Source: Rhododendron vialii
Lineage: Eukaryota; Streptophyta; Magnoliopsida; Ericales; Ericaceae
Assembly (NCBI RefSeq): GCF_030253575.1
Contig: NC_080560.1
Coordinates: forward strand, 44,118,001-44,182,000
DNA: 64,000 nt
Direction of reading: 5' to 3'
The translations under genes were made by a program, and so were the position numbers. The notes under the pieces were generated by a model. The model was not told the origin of the DNA. It saw only the letters and a program-made list of their open reading frames with translations, and did not search any database. This document shows, piece by piece, positions 1-12,195 of this stretch. The stretch's first letter is position 1; every line of letters starts with the position of its first letter.

Positions 1-393
1 AATTTAAAATGCATGCATACATCTAACATACTCCACTAGTACTACTGTATATATCTGCCAATTTTAAAGTACTATATATGTCATAGTAGTACTACTGCTA
101 CATATACATGTTGCCTTTTAATTTACCAATTGATCGATTTTAGATTGTAACCCTTCAAGAAATTTAACATGCATGGTATCAGATCGAGCTAGTTAGATTT
201 TGCGTGGTCTTACCTCACATGCATGATTGAAGAAGAATTTTACCTAGCTGTATAGCTAGACGAATGTACGTATTTGTGACTTAAATATGTATTCTTGGAT
301 GAAAAAACACCTATACCATTAAGAAGATACCACTATATTGAATCAAAACTATTACTATCCTAAGGAGATTTTCGAAGACTTTGGATATATATA
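1..393. other. AT-rich intergenic DNA, no gene seen
   Basis: No reading frame with recognisable protein similarity is present. Several CATGCATG words occur (near 10, 170 and 217), but no gene start is near enough to give them meaning. Confidence 0.6.
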
Positions 394-776
394 TACAGTC
401 CGTCTTCCGTAAGGACCACCTCATTTTAATAAAACGCGGACCTCCCTTTCCCGATTGAATTTCGATGATCCGAGCCGCTCAATGTGTTCAGAACGTGATT
501 TTAAGGGTACTCGCGAGAAATCAGCAAAAAAAATGACCGGGAAGGGCTTCATCCGAGCAATTTTTGTTTATTTTTTATCGAACGGTTCAAACAAAAACTG
601 CTCGGATGAAGCCTTTCCTGGTCATTTTTTTTGCTGATTTCTCACGGATACCCTTAAAATCACGTTCTGAACACATTGAGCGGCTCGGATTATTAAAATT
701 TGATCGAAAAATGGGAAAAATGAGGAGGTCCGCATTTTAACTAAAATGAGGACCCCCTCATTTGAGACTGACTGTA
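394..776. mobile_element. Snap-back MITE
   Basis: The left and right halves are near-perfect inverted copies of each other around a centre near 570-585. The ends pair (ACAGTCCGTCT at 395 against AGACTGACTGT at 765-775), and the arms repeat blocks such as GGTCATTTTTTTTGCTGATTT. This is a non-coding foldback element of about 380 bp that would form a long hairpin. The superfamily is not certain because the flanking duplication is obscured by TATATA on both sides. The short open frame at 455-637 lies inside the palindrome and is not a gene. Confidence 0.85.
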
Positions 777-2163
777 TATATATACACGGAATCCCTAATG
801 ATAAAATACAAATGTATACATATAGGAAACATATGCATGGGTAACTAATTACGTACTAATTATCTAACCAAATATGCAGCAAAGGAAAAGGTAATCTTTT
901 AGAATATGTCATCGTTGCCTAGCTAGCTAAAAGTACCAAGCTACCAAATGACGTGATCATAATACATTTTGGTAAGTGAAAACTGTCTTAAATACTATAT
1001 AATGGATATCTTTAAGAGTGGGATCGAGGCCTGCGTTAAATAATAGTAAATATGCAACAATTTATATATAAAAGTGTCGAAATAATTAATTCTTCCTAAT
1101 ATTTGCATGTGCAACCAAAAAGTAAGTAGGGATGGAGGTTCGGTGGGGCATGCGGGGGGGGGGGAAATGGGGTTGTGGGGCAGATGATCATGTGGTGCAC
1201 GTAATTCCCAAATAATTGTGGCTGGAATTATATGGCCGGGTATGTACGTATGTAGAAAAATGAATTATAGTGATATCGAATATGGTGATTGCACATGGAT
1301 GATGGTTCATGCATATGCATGGGGCCGGGCATGGAAATTGCGGAGAAGGATTCCTCGTAGTCGTTGGATCATCGATCGACTAGTTGATGACAAAATTATG
1401 AACCTCGTGTTTAGGATAGTACTTTTGCATATCATAATCATGGTCATATGATTCATGCAGTACTACAGCAAGTATGGCGTGAATCACAATATAGGAGGCC
1501 CCCGTGCATTGCATGACCCCTAAAGACAGCTACATCTCAACAGTACTACTGGATTGCATGTTTTTGCTTATTGAGGGTGTCTAAAATATTTTGTCTCGAG
1601 TAATCCCTCGGGGACATACAGTTCCCCCATCTCACATGTACTGAGTAATTACCAATTAGCCTAAGCCCTGGGAATAACCTCAAGGGGGAGTGAGTTATGA
1701 AATTTCACCATAGGTCCAGTTCTTGAAATTCAAACCGTAGACCTTATTTGAAAATTTTACTGTGTACGTTAATAAGGAAAATTGAACCAGATACTTTATA
1801 AAAAAAAATATCCCTACTTGAACACTAAAACACTATTGTTGTCAATATTGGACGTCGGCTTAATTTTTCTCGTCCTCCTTGTTCCACCCTCATCTTGCCC
1901 CGGCCTCGCTAATTAAGAACTATACAGGCGATACATCGATCCAATCTCTAGCTAGATACTAGCTAATAGTATAAAATTAGCTATGGAAGTGAAGTGAGAA
2001 TATCTTTGCATTTATATACTGCACATGCATTTACTCAATTGAGCTGGGATTCAATTCATTCTCCCCTATCGTACAATGTTTTTTTTTTTTTTTTGGCTAA
2101 GCTGATACAAGAGGAAGGGAAAAAAGAAAGACAACAGACACGAGAAGAAACAAAAACAAGGGA
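777..2163. other. Intergenic DNA, no gene seen
   Basis: Low-complexity plant intergenic sequence with a G run near 1155. A 77-codon frame at 1218-1451 has no family features. Nothing here supports a gene. Confidence 0.5.
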
Positions 2164-2455
2164 TAACATCTCCAACCCATCCTCTATTTATTCCCTTTTT
2201 TTTTTTTCACTTTATAAGAAAATATTGGAGGAACTCATGGTACTTTTTAGAGATTTGGTCTCCAAATTTACTTTTGAGTCTCCAAAAATTGAGACCCTGC
2301 TCCCATTTTGAAGACCAAATCTCTAAAAAGTACCAAGAGTCCCTCCAATATTCTCTCATAAAGTGCAAAAAAAGAAAATAAATTACAAAATTTCCCTTTA
2401 ATATGTCATATCCATTCTCTATTTTTGTGTTTTAGAGCTTGGTTGGAGATGCTCT
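2164..2455. mobile_element. MITE with CATCTCCAACC termini
   Basis: The terminal word CATCTCCAACC at 2167 is mirrored by GGTTGGAGATG at 2441. Inside, a strong palindrome spans about 2205-2365, with GGTACTTTTTAGAGATTTGG paired to CCAAATCTCTAAAAAGTACC. The GAGCATCTCCAACC end is common in small plant DNA transposons. The element is non-coding. Confidence 0.75.
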
Positions 2456-2543
2456 AAGAGTACCTACTGTAATAGGAGAAATATTATTTACCTCAATCAT
2501 CACTAACGTCAAACTCATATACTTTTGTTGAAGATGCAAATTA

Positions 2544-2916
2544 CTCCCTCCGTCCCATTTTCATCGTCCAATCTCGGAATACTATAAATTTAAGAGAACA
2601 TTATGATTATCTTTTCAAAACTTCACATTTCTAATAATACCCTTAAGTAGTTTTTCTGGCCTCAATTTTAATTTCCCACTCATGCACTTAAAGTTGGAGT
2701 CAGAAATTTTGGTGGTATCAATCCCAAAAATTGTGGCGGGTAAGTCTAGAAAGTCATACGGTACAAAATTTAAAATTCAAACTTTATTCTTCCAAATTTG
2801 AGAGAAGGGTAAAATTAAAAAATTAAAAAATTTTGTGCCTTTGTCTTGTCAAATGGACAATCTTTTTGTGATACAAAAAAGAGGAATTTTGGACAAAAAA
2901 AATGGGACGAAAAGAG
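2544..2916. mobile_element. Stowaway (Tc1/mariner) MITE
   Basis: The left end CTCCCTCCGTCCCATTTT and the right end, read on the other strand as CTCTTTTCGTCCCATTTT, are the standard Stowaway terminal repeats. A TA dinucleotide flanks each side (2542-2543, 2917-2918), matching the usual target duplication. There is no coding capacity. Confidence 0.9.
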
Positions 2917-2918
2917 TA

Positions 2919-4173
2919 TAAATTTTCCCTTGAATAGGATAAATCATACTGTAAATGAGTTTTCTTTATGACAAATCTTAAAGGAGTTAAATTCAGTGGA
3001 CGACGCAGAATTCTTATTGCTAGGAGACCAAATCACATATATTCATATATTACCGACAATATATCATCTTTATATAATAATAACACAATTTTGAGAGGAC
3101 TTCCCTTTATAATTTTTACAAACAAAATCTAAAATATAGTAAAAATAATGAAATAAATTGGAAGGTGTGCGGGAATCCGGGCCCCACTTGCACCCTTGGT
3201 CCACCTCTGGAGTAAATAACTACTACAAAACTATAATCATTATGGATTTGGTGAACGGCCGCGGCCAGCATTTTCACAACTATTATAGGGTAACTCCATA
3301 TTGTATTGAACAGATTTTCTTTTGGGTTGCAGAGTCCGGCCTACATGCTCTTCCGCCCCTCTTGACCGTTTCGGCCCAATTCTGCAGATATAGAGCCTGC
3401 AACAAGGGAAGGAAAGAAAGGGACGGCCTTTTCTATCGAACAAGGAAAACACCTGGACCTGGTTTGAGGGAGAGAAAAATCTCTCCAAATCTTAAGAGGC
3501 ACTCCAGATCAAAACCAAACAAACAAACAAACAAAAAAAAAGAAGGGAAAATTCTCACTAAAGCCCATTAAGGAAAATGTGTATTGATATAAACAAAAAG
3601 TAAATAGATATCCGCCAAAGTGCATCAATATCTATGAAAGTTGTATAAGAGTTCCAATTGTACTGTCTTTCTATTTGTATTATTTCATGCCTAATGGGCT
3701 CACGTTAGCTAGATCCAAAAAAGAAATATCAATTTTATTTATTTTTATGTATTATTCAGTACCCAATGAGCTCACATAAGTCAGAACCACAACGGAAAGA
3801 AAATAATTGTTCTCCACTTTAATGCTATACTACAATCTCATTCCGGTAGGTAAAACCGACAAATAACGTTTTGATTCGGACACACAACAAAAACTGAAAT
3901 TACCCAAACAAGTAAAAGAGACAGAACAGGAGGGTACAAACTTCAACTACATGAGGTTTACAAAAGCATAAATAGATAACTAAGATGCATGAAATAAAAG
4001 AGACAGAAACCACAAACACCTACATCTCCAAACCTAATAACGTAGACAATGGTACTACTCCATAGATAACAGATGATAGGAAGCGCAAAACGGAGACTTG
4101 TCACTAGTTACTCAATACTGCAATTGTGCAACTATATATAGATATATGATCCCCCACAGCCACAGGCAATTGT
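2919..4173. other. Intergenic DNA and probable LEA 3' flank
   Basis: No supported gene. Opposed open frames at 3158-3571 and 3240-3488 overlap each other and show no domain. The last 100-200 bases (about 4000-4173) are the likely 3' untranslated region of the minus-strand LEA gene. Confidence 0.45.
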
Positions 4174-6405
4174 TTAGAGTTCCTCATCCCGGATTCCTCC
4201 TTTTCCGGCCAGGTTATCTTTCATCTCTTTAGATTTCTGCTTGGCAGCTTCGTAGTTGGATGCTATCGTCTCCTTTGCAGAGTCGACAGCTTCACACCCC
4301 TCTTTGGTTTTCTCCTTGACCCAACTCAAGTGCTCCACTCCTTTCTCCATAGCCGCTTCTTTAGCTTCTTCGACCTTACGGCACGCCTCATCATAAGCTT
4401 CCTGCGCCTTCTTATACACCTCCTGTGCCACATGTTCCTTCTTCTGAGATGCCTTCTCTTTTGCCCCTAACAAATTTTGATATGCCTTGTCCTTGGCCTC
4501 TAAGGCTGCCTGGTATGCCTTCTCCAGCGCTTCCTTGATCTTTGAAGATGTTTTGTCCTTAGTCTCTTCTGTAGACTGATAGGCCTTCTGCTTAGCCTCC
4601 TCTGCCTTTTCCTTTGATTCTGCGGCTTTCTGTGAAGCTGTTTCTTTCACAGAGGCGGCTTTCTCAGCTGCAGCATCTTTCACTTCTCGTGCTTTCTCCG
4701 TACTGTATTCTCCAGCTCCTGCATTTATACATGCAATGTCCAATTTTGAAATACTGCTTTCATTAACGGGCAGTTAATTAATCGCTATGAGTACTTGGAA
4801 CTGTATTTCGTTTACAATGTAGCAACTTCTCGACTCACTGTAAATTAACTTACCGGTTTTGTCTTTATTTAAAAAATTTGCATTTTGTTAGTTTTGCGTT
4901 AAATTTCTGTGGATTATTGATTTGTCTCGACGAGAGGAAATAGAAAAATAAAAAATTATGATCGAAATTCTTAATTTTTTTAAATAAAGCACAAATCATG
5001 CTAGTATCGATTCGTTTCGACAAGAGAAATCGGAAAGTAAAATTTTAGTTAGAATCGAAACTCTTTTAACTTTTTAAATAAAGAACAAATCATGTTAGTA
5101 TAGTCAATGAGTTTTGATTTAAAAAATAATAATCAAAACTCTTAACTTTTTGACTTATCTTTTGTCTTACTAGTTTAAAATTTTTCAAAATTTGATACTT
5201 TTTCGATTCCTTCCACCTGAAGGAATTATCAATAATTCACAAAAGTTTTGACGTCAAAATAAAAAATGCGAAATTGTTTTGAAAAAAGCCAAATCAATAA
5301 AGTGGTCCAAAACCACCTGTAAGATATCCCCCTACCTTCTAGTACTAGAATAACTCATTCCGTACTAAAATACCTCACTTTCATCATACTGAATAAAATC
5401 TAAACCGAGACTTCTCATGAACAAAAAGAAAAATCAAATCCCCAACGGACTTTCTTCAAACCCAACAACAATTATGATCATCCTGATATATATACCAATG
5501 GTTCTCTCAAATCAAAGAAAACAACAGACAATGTAAAATGTTGGTATCGTCTATGAGTTCTAACTCTCGGTGAAAAGGGCAGAATTCAAAAAAAAAAATA
5601 TATATATATTCATAGAATATGCTCGAATTGACGTTTAAAAAAAAAAAAAAAAAGTTCACTAATTTATGACAAAAGTATATGAGGATTCTCTCCATCGTTG
5701 ATCATTTATCCCCATTCCAAATCCATTAGCCATTCGTAAGGGATGGTTTACTTTTTCCATCTCATTTGAACTTTACTTTTACTTTTGTTAACTTCACGTG
5801 GAATATTTCTTTGAATTATTTATCCATCGAGAAAAATATACCCAAAATCCATAGAGGACTTGAAATTGCTGGACGATCATGCACGCCCATCCCTACGAGA
5901 AGGCGAGGAAGGCAGCAGGGCTTACGCCTTGGTACCAATTTTTTTTAAAAAAAAAATTAGGCCCCGAACTTTATAGGGTATTATATTATACCATGGTACA
6001 AAAAACAAATCATGCTATGCAGTTGTGTTGTAGTATTATTCAGTAATAGTACTAGAAGTAATTCACGACCGGTACAAATAATACCGGCAGTAGCTAGGTA
6101 CCTTGAATTTTGTCTTTGGTAAGCTTGGCAGCATCGTCCTCGTCGTTGTTGGTCTTGAAACCTAGGCCTTCTGAGAGTTTTTCCTTAGCCCAGCCCGCCC
6201 AGGACTCCGATGCCTCTTTGGCCTCCTTTCCTGCCTCTGCTGCCTTCTGTTGTGCCTTTTCGGTTTTCACCTTCCCCTCCACGTACTCCTCCCCCTCTTC
6301 CCCGCCTATGCCAGAGGCACTAATACTGCTACTTATATTAGCAACCAGTAGTAAAGCCACTAGCAGAAGCAAGCCCCATCTGAATATTACCGTTCTTTGA
6401 ACCAT
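4174..6405 (-). CDS. LEA_4 (group 3) late embryogenesis abundant protein with signal peptide
   Basis: Two exons on the minus strand, 6405-6102 and 4718-4174, with a GT donor at 6101-6100 and an AG acceptor at 4720-4719. The split codon GGA keeps the frame and gives 282 aa. Residues 1-30 form a signal peptide or anchor (hydrophobic core LLLLVALLLVA after two Arg). From about residue 45 on, the protein is Ala/Lys/Glu-rich with LEA_4 11-mer-type repeats (EKAREVKD, SKEKAEEAKQKAYQ, EAKDKAYQNLLGAKEKA) and should be disordered until dried, then an amphipathic helix. LEA_4 proteins protect membranes and proteins during desiccation. The signal peptide suggests the secretory pathway, and the last four residues, DEEL, resemble an ER-retention tail but are not KDEL or HDEL. 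The intron is 1,383 bp. A TATA-like tract lies 65-78 bp upstream of the ATG. The family is sure; the organelle is inference. Confidence 0.9.
4719..6101 (-). other. Intron of the LEA gene
   Basis: AT-rich 1.4 kb intron with short internal direct repeats, for example AAATAAAG(A/C)ACAAATCATG at about 4982 and 5080. No transposon ends were recognised. Apparent short frames in it are non-coding. Confidence 0.7.
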
Positions 6406-6469
6406 GGTGTGAGTTTTGACTACCCAGCTAGCGAGTATGATACTCTATATAGTAGGAGTGTGTGTGTGT

Positions 6470-6710
6470 GTATATATATATACTTCCTGATGTACTACTC
6501 CAGTATATATGATCTCGAACGATAATTAAGAGATTTTTTTCCCCTTGGAATTTTAAGTTATTAGTTAGTAGAGAGAGAGAGAGGTCCAGAAATGTTGTAA
6601 GTACTACTAGTAGATAGGCATGAGTCATGACACGAAGCCATGGGAAGGGGTGAGAGATGGGGGAGGGGATGAGCAAGGCATCATGCAAAGACAAGTGTCA
6701 CGCAACGTGG
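6470..6710 (-). promoter_or_regulatory. Putative LEA promoter: TATA tract, RY and ABRE-like motifs
   Basis: Reading towards the gene on the minus strand, a TATATATA tract sits at 6483-6470. About 280-300 bp upstream of the ATG are an RY core CATGCA (plus strand, 6682-6687) and an ACGTGG/CCACGT word (6705-6710). RY plus ACGT elements are known targets of the ABI3/FUS3 and ABI5 seed regulators. That these copies work here is inference. Confidence 0.4.
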
Positions 6711-6719
6711 TCAACATAT

Positions 6720-7415
6720 ATGTAATGTAAAACACCTGCCTGCCGAATTACGAGCGAGACATGTGACCTGCCTTCTCTCTCTAAAGTTAAGTTCTGTTCA
6801 CCCTCCATTTGAGAGGATTAACATTACCCTCTATCATAAATGGTAAACATGTGTCCCGCCTTCTCTCTCTCAGGTTCTACAACATCCCAAATGGTATTTA
6901 CTCCTATATTAGCGTTTCTGATGAAGTGGCACTGCTGTCTTCTTTGGAATTATAATTGGGAACACCTAAGGTCGGCATCAGTGTCGGCAGTTGTCCTCAG
7001 TGTCGGCATCCTATGGTGTTCTCGTATTATGTCTTTGAATGGTTAATGGTTATGCTTTGGAGTGATTTGTTACGTTATTTTAGGAAGACATCATAATAAT
7101 GACGCAACACTTTTTTAAAGAGAGTAATAATAATAATAACAAATGTTATGCCATTTTTTCAAAAATGTTATGGAAGTGGTTATATTGTGCTATTTTGAAA
7201 AATGTTATGGCTAATATAATAATAAAAAGTGTTATATCATTTGTAAAAAATTGTTACTCTTTCGTATAGTTTAATATTATATCTTTTAATGATTATGTTA
7301 TAAGGGTGATACGATATCCCCAAATAAGAGGGACATTACCCTAACATTATCCATTATAATTTGCTCCTCATTTTGAATCTCTCTCTTCTTCTTCTCTTAT
7401 AGGAGTATACTCTTA
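6720..7415. other. Intergenic DNA with a 23-bp match to the downstream MULE gene
   Basis: No gene. Bases 6988-7010 are identical to 10600-10622 inside the MULE-derived coding exon. Read on the minus strand they encode the DADTEDN part of the conserved transposase motif. The rest is AT-rich with short GTTATG repeats. Confidence 0.5.
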
Positions 7416-7417
7416 TA

Positions 7418-7648
7418 CTCCCTCCGACCTAAATAAGTGTCCGGCGCACAAAACTATGCCTTAAAAAAGATTGTTTCGTTAAAAAAAAAAGATTGTTTCG
7501 TTAAAAAAATCAATTTTTTTTCACTAATCAATAGATAACAATAAGTTTTATTAAATTGTGAAAAAAAATTAAATTTTTTAATAAAAAATATGCATGTTTT
7601 GTAAAGCTTAATTTTGCGCGCCAGACACTTATTTAGTGACGGAGGGGA
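7418..7648. mobile_element. Stowaway MITE
   Basis: The left end CTCCCTCCGACCTAAATAAG pairs with a right end that reads TCCCCTCCGTCACTAAATAAG on the other strand. TA dinucleotides flank at 7416-7417 and 7649-7650. Length is about 231 bp, non-coding. Confidence 0.9.
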
Positions 7649-7649
7649 T

Positions 7650-9608
7650 AGTAGTTATTAAAGGGCCAGAGGCGCATCAAGTTACTTTTGTAACTTATCC
7701 CCCATTAGATTAGATTCTTGTGCAAAATAACCAAGTAAAGAGATTCCAATTTCCGGTGCATCCGACAACTGAAAGATTGCATTTGAAGGTATCAGTCGCT
7801 GGTTACCCAAGCATTCTCTAAAATTTCCATTCCTACTGTCACATATAGCAACCGCGTGTGACAGAAGATACCATGCTCTATGCTCTTAAATATTCCCATT
7901 ACCACTCAAAATTCTCGAGTCTGTCTCTACCCAAGCGAAGATTGCGCCCATTAAACCATGAGCCCACTAAACTAAGAGACCGTTTTAGAACATCCTTACA
8001 TTACATATGAGAGAAGAACTTGCAACGTATATACACTCCCAAAATCTACCAACAAATACTCCCAAAAGATGGAACTTCATTTCCATCGCTAACAACACAG
8101 CCATCTTCACGCAACAAGTTCCTACAAACAAAACTCAAACTTTAAACACTAACTTGAAATTATCCTACCATTACAATTCCAAATCTTGCACTAAAAATGA
8201 AAAGCCAATAATGACGAAACCCTAAATCCGGGAGATGATAGTAAAAGAGTGATATTCCTGTTGCAAATTCCAATTATAGCTGAGAAAAAGGGTACAAATG
8301 CTATCTTACTACACAAATATGCCTCTAAAATAAGAAGTAGAGGATGATGACAGAGACCCTGAGACCGCATAAGGTTGCTAATCAGGATGGTACACTGGAA
8401 CTAGCCTCATATCTCACCCTTGCAAATTTTCACCAATGACAAAAGTAAATACAATAAATAGATTAGAAATGTTACCAAAATCCTCCCACACATCGCAAGA
8501 CTCAATATACGTACGTAGAAACTAGTCATGCGCTATATCAAGCAACAACTACACAATTCGAAGACTCATGCAAAGTCTGAGCAAAAAAATTATGCTGCAT
8601 GTAATACTGCATCGGTAGTCAATGTCACGGCCCAAATGGGTTTAGAAATATAAAGCAGTAACCAGGAAACGAGTTAATACATTGAAATGCGAAGATACCA
8701 ATCTTCTTGCAATTTCCTCGAATCTCCTCTTTGCTTGTGAAACTTGTTAAGTCTCAGCAATGTGATGCATCATTCTTCACCCGTCCTGTACAGCATAAAA
8801 TAGTAGCTCATCAATAAAATTATGAACTCCAAATACAATTGTAATGCGAGAAAATTTTTCTCGTTTCTATTTTGGGGAGGGGAAAAAGCACTTTTGGTAA
8901 ATGTTAGACGAGGTAGTAATTTGATATCTTCAAAAGGGGTCCATACTTTACTTCCAAGTCGTTCATTCTGAGAACACTAGAAAACGTAAACCTTCCAATA
9001 AGAAAATGCAAGTTTGACACGAAAACCTTCCAATATAATTTCAAGTAGGATGCGGAGATGGGAATAGCACCCGTCGAAAGGAATTAAGATAGGATGGTTC
9101 AACAAAAGACCTCGCACACAAGTCATACCAACATGAGAATTTTTTCCAACTACTAGCCTAAGCCGCCAGCCATCACAAAAACAACTCTTTCCAATAGAAT
9201 TTGAAGCAACATACTGAGAGGGAAATGGCCTCCCAGTGCTCCCACACAAGCCGTACCAACAGGAGAATTTTTTCCCACCTAATATCATAAGTGGCAAAGC
9301 CATAAAATTCTCACCTAATATCATAAGTGGCAAAGCCGTCTCCTAAACAACTATTTTCTAAAAGGCAACAAATTTCAACGATGAAAATGCTGAAACAGAG
9401 TATACCCCATAGAGTCTACACCATGGACATAGCATATGTTAAATACTCCAGATGCTAGTGACATAAAAAAGTTTGAGATGCCACAAGAATGTACATTACT
9501 TGGGACATGCATACATAAACAACCAGGATAAGCAATATACACACGTGCCAAGTGCAAGCAACTCAAAAATTCAGAAGTTTTATCACCTGAATGCTGTACA
9601 GGTGAAAC
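7650..9608 (-). other. 3' flank and probable 3' UTR of the MULE-derived gene
   Basis: No independent gene is supported. Sequence immediately after the stop (below 9609) is probably 3' untranslated. The 9000-9340 stretch holds diverged direct repeats: CCTAATATCATAAGTGGCAA occurs twice about 35 bp apart, and two copies of ACCAAC(A)GGAGAATTTTTTCC lie about 125 bp apart. Several CAATAAA/AATAAA words could serve as polyadenylation signals on either strand. Confidence 0.4.
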
Positions 9609-12093
9609 CTACTTGCATTTCCTCTTATTGTGGCCAAGGCCCTTGCACTTGCTACACTGAAGTTGGCGTTTGATTATTTCTACTGATCCAGGTTGCTTCA
9701 TCTTTGGCCTACCTGGTGGACGTCTAGTTGGTGGAGGAGTTACTGAGACTGAGAGTTCTCCCTCAGTCAGTACAATGTTCAATGGTCTTTCCACATTTGG
9801 TACGGGATGAATTGATTCTGCATATGTAAGACGGTAACTCTCAGCAGTGAAGTATCGTGAGCAATAATCATATGGGCTCCTACCAAGGCATTCAAAAACA
9901 GCAATAGCATGGCAGCAAGGCAACCCGGTATGTTGCCATATTCTGCAACTACAGTCCCAATGATCAATGTCTACTAGGTCAACGGATTCACCACGAACTT
10001 CAAATGTGCTACCATGTGTAGGTAACACTTGAAGAGAGCATGATTTTGAGATCTCATTTTGTAGCTTTTCCTCCATAGATGGTGTAAGCCTTGTTCCCCA
10101 CTGACTGCAATCAACTCGCCGTGTATAAATCAACTCCATCATCTTTCCCCGTAAAACATCAACAAACTGAGTTATTGGCAACTCAGTTGCCTCGAATACC
10201 CAACTGTAAAAGAGCTCTCCAAAGTTAGATGTCATATGGTTATACCTTGCCCCTCCAAAAAACGCATTTGCCCAATGATCAGGCTCACTTCTAATGACCC
10301 AATTGTAAGCTTCAGGCGAGATAGCCTTCACATTTTCAGTGCAACGTTCGAAACTTTCAAGTTTAGGAGCATAAGCAGCAGCATAAAAATCTTGAACCAT
10401 AAGACGCCTTGCTTCATGTGAAAACTGTCCTTTCAAATCTCTATTAAGTTTCTCAGCAAGATATCGCAGACAATACGCATGATGGCAATTTTCAAATATT
10501 TCACGCAATGACTCTCTCAAGCCCTTCTGGAAATCTGCAACAAATGTGATCGGATGAGATGTTGACACTGCAGATTTTAACTCTGCCAGAAACCAATGCC
10601 AGTTGTCCTCAGTGTCGGCATCTACTATAGCAAAAGCTACTGGAAATACACCATCATCCCCATCTACACCCATTGCAGCCAATAAGGTCCCTTGGTACTT
10701 GGAGTATAGGGTAGTGCAATCAAGGAAAAGGAGCGGACGGCAACCCTGTTGGAACCCATATATTGAGGCATGAAATGACACAAACAGACGATGGAAGCTT
10801 GAGTCCTCCTTTGTGGCAAACGTAGCAATGCTACCTGGGTTAGTCTCCATTATCTTCTCACAGAGAAGTGGTACCTGATTATATGCCTCTTTATATGAAC
10901 CCTGAAGCTGCTCCCTTGCAATCTCCTTCGCACGCCATGCCTGCGTATAGTTCAGTTGAATCCCATACTCACGTTTGATGTCACTGGCAATGTCTTTGGG
11001 TTTGTAATTTGGAGAAGCTTTCAGCTTCTCCTTTATTATATTTCCCACCCAGCCTCTCGTTGCCCTATACCCAGCTTTTACGGAAGCTCCTTCACACGTA
11101 TGTGTTGAGCTCATTTTCTTAATACAAACCAATTGGGTGGTAGCCAACCTGGATGCATAGATACGCCATGGACAACCTTCTGATTTGCATTTTGCAGTTA
11201 CACGACGATTGTCATTTTTCTTGAATTTGTAAGCAAACCCGTGTGCAATTGAGTATTTATGAAGAGCTTCCCGGAATTCAGTAAAGCTACGAAACCTTTG
11301 GTCCACACCAGTGATCGTTTTCTCCCACTGCGTCACAGCTCTACGATCATTTTCACCATCAATAATGGCAAGCTCACCACCAAGTGGTATTCTAATATGC
11401 GTATCCATATCAACTGGACCATCAAGATCCATCATCATATCAACAGGGACAGCTGCAGGAACCACTGCTTCGGACTCAGTTGTCCTGCTCGACCTGCATG
11501 AACAAGCGCCCCATGAGATTCTAACTAATACAAAGGGAGAATTCACATTTTCTCCTCTACAAAATTAAAATTTTTCATTCAGGTTCATAATCACAGTGCA
11601 ATGCCACAATTTATTGAGCAACATGTTTTTCTGTTAACTTTCACCAGCTGCATTTGAAGGAAAAACAAACATGAATGACTGTGTTGTGGACATGCAGCAT
11701 CATGCATCTAATCAGGTGCAGATTAAGCTATGCCAATGCTAAGTACCTACTGGCAGGCAGATTTGATACATTTGGAGTAACACCTTCCTCTGTCATGACA
11801 AAAACCTCCACTTGGTCTGAATCCATGAAAAAGTTAACCATGCGCTTGAGGTCCTTCTCCTTGGAGATTGTAATGAGAGTCTTTTTGTTTGCGGGGAGGA
11901 AGTACTTGATCAACATGCTGTCAACACTATAGTGAAACGTTTCAGCTAGTTCCTGCTTGAAATCACTTAACTTAGTTTGCTGATCAAGATCCATAGCATA
12001 GGCCTCTCCACCTTTGTATGTCATAGACCCATCTTTACTGGTCTCAAACTCACCCCATGATTGACAAATAGCAATAATTTTCTTCATCGCCAT
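9609..12093 (-). CDS. PB1-domain Mutator-like transposase-derived protein (MUSTANG B-like)
   Basis: Two coding exons, 12093-11747 and 11493-9609, joined at a split AGG codon (GT 11746-11745, AG 11495-11494), giving 743 aa. Domains in order: PB1 at about 4-100 (KKIIAICQSWGEF start); plant MuDR domain at about 185-250 (FTEFREALHKYSIAHGF, CPWRIYAS); MULE transposase core at about 369-463, with LFLDCT (D374), VDADTEDNW and VADFQKGL (D436); SWIM zinc finger at 630-644 (CSC...CCH); an AT-hook-like PPGRPK; and a CX2CX4HX4C zinc knuckle at 729-742. The PB1 plus transposase layout is what is described for the domesticated MUSTANG B family, thought to act as nuclear regulators. No terminal inverted repeats are seen nearby and the frame is intact over 2.2 kb, which fits a host gene rather than a live transposon. 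Exact orthologue not assigned. Confidence 0.88.
11494..11746 (-). other. Intron separating the PB1 exon from the transposase exon
   Basis: A 253-bp intron with a GT donor and AG acceptor. It lies exactly between the PB1 domain and the MULE-derived part, so the two modules sit on different exons. Confidence 0.85.
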
Positions 12094-12195
12094 GTTGGTT
12101 CAATAAGGATTTTGCACAAAATGAGTTTATTAACACGGAAACAACGACATAGAGTGTGCTCAGAACTTCAACCGCATAATACATACGACCTGCAT

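Noticed and set aside
3158..3571. 137-codon frame
   Set aside because: No family features, ends in Lys/Asn low complexity, and an opposed frame covers the same bases.
6110..6400. Plus-strand 96-codon frame
   Set aside because: It is antisense to the first LEA exon and mirrors its codon pattern.
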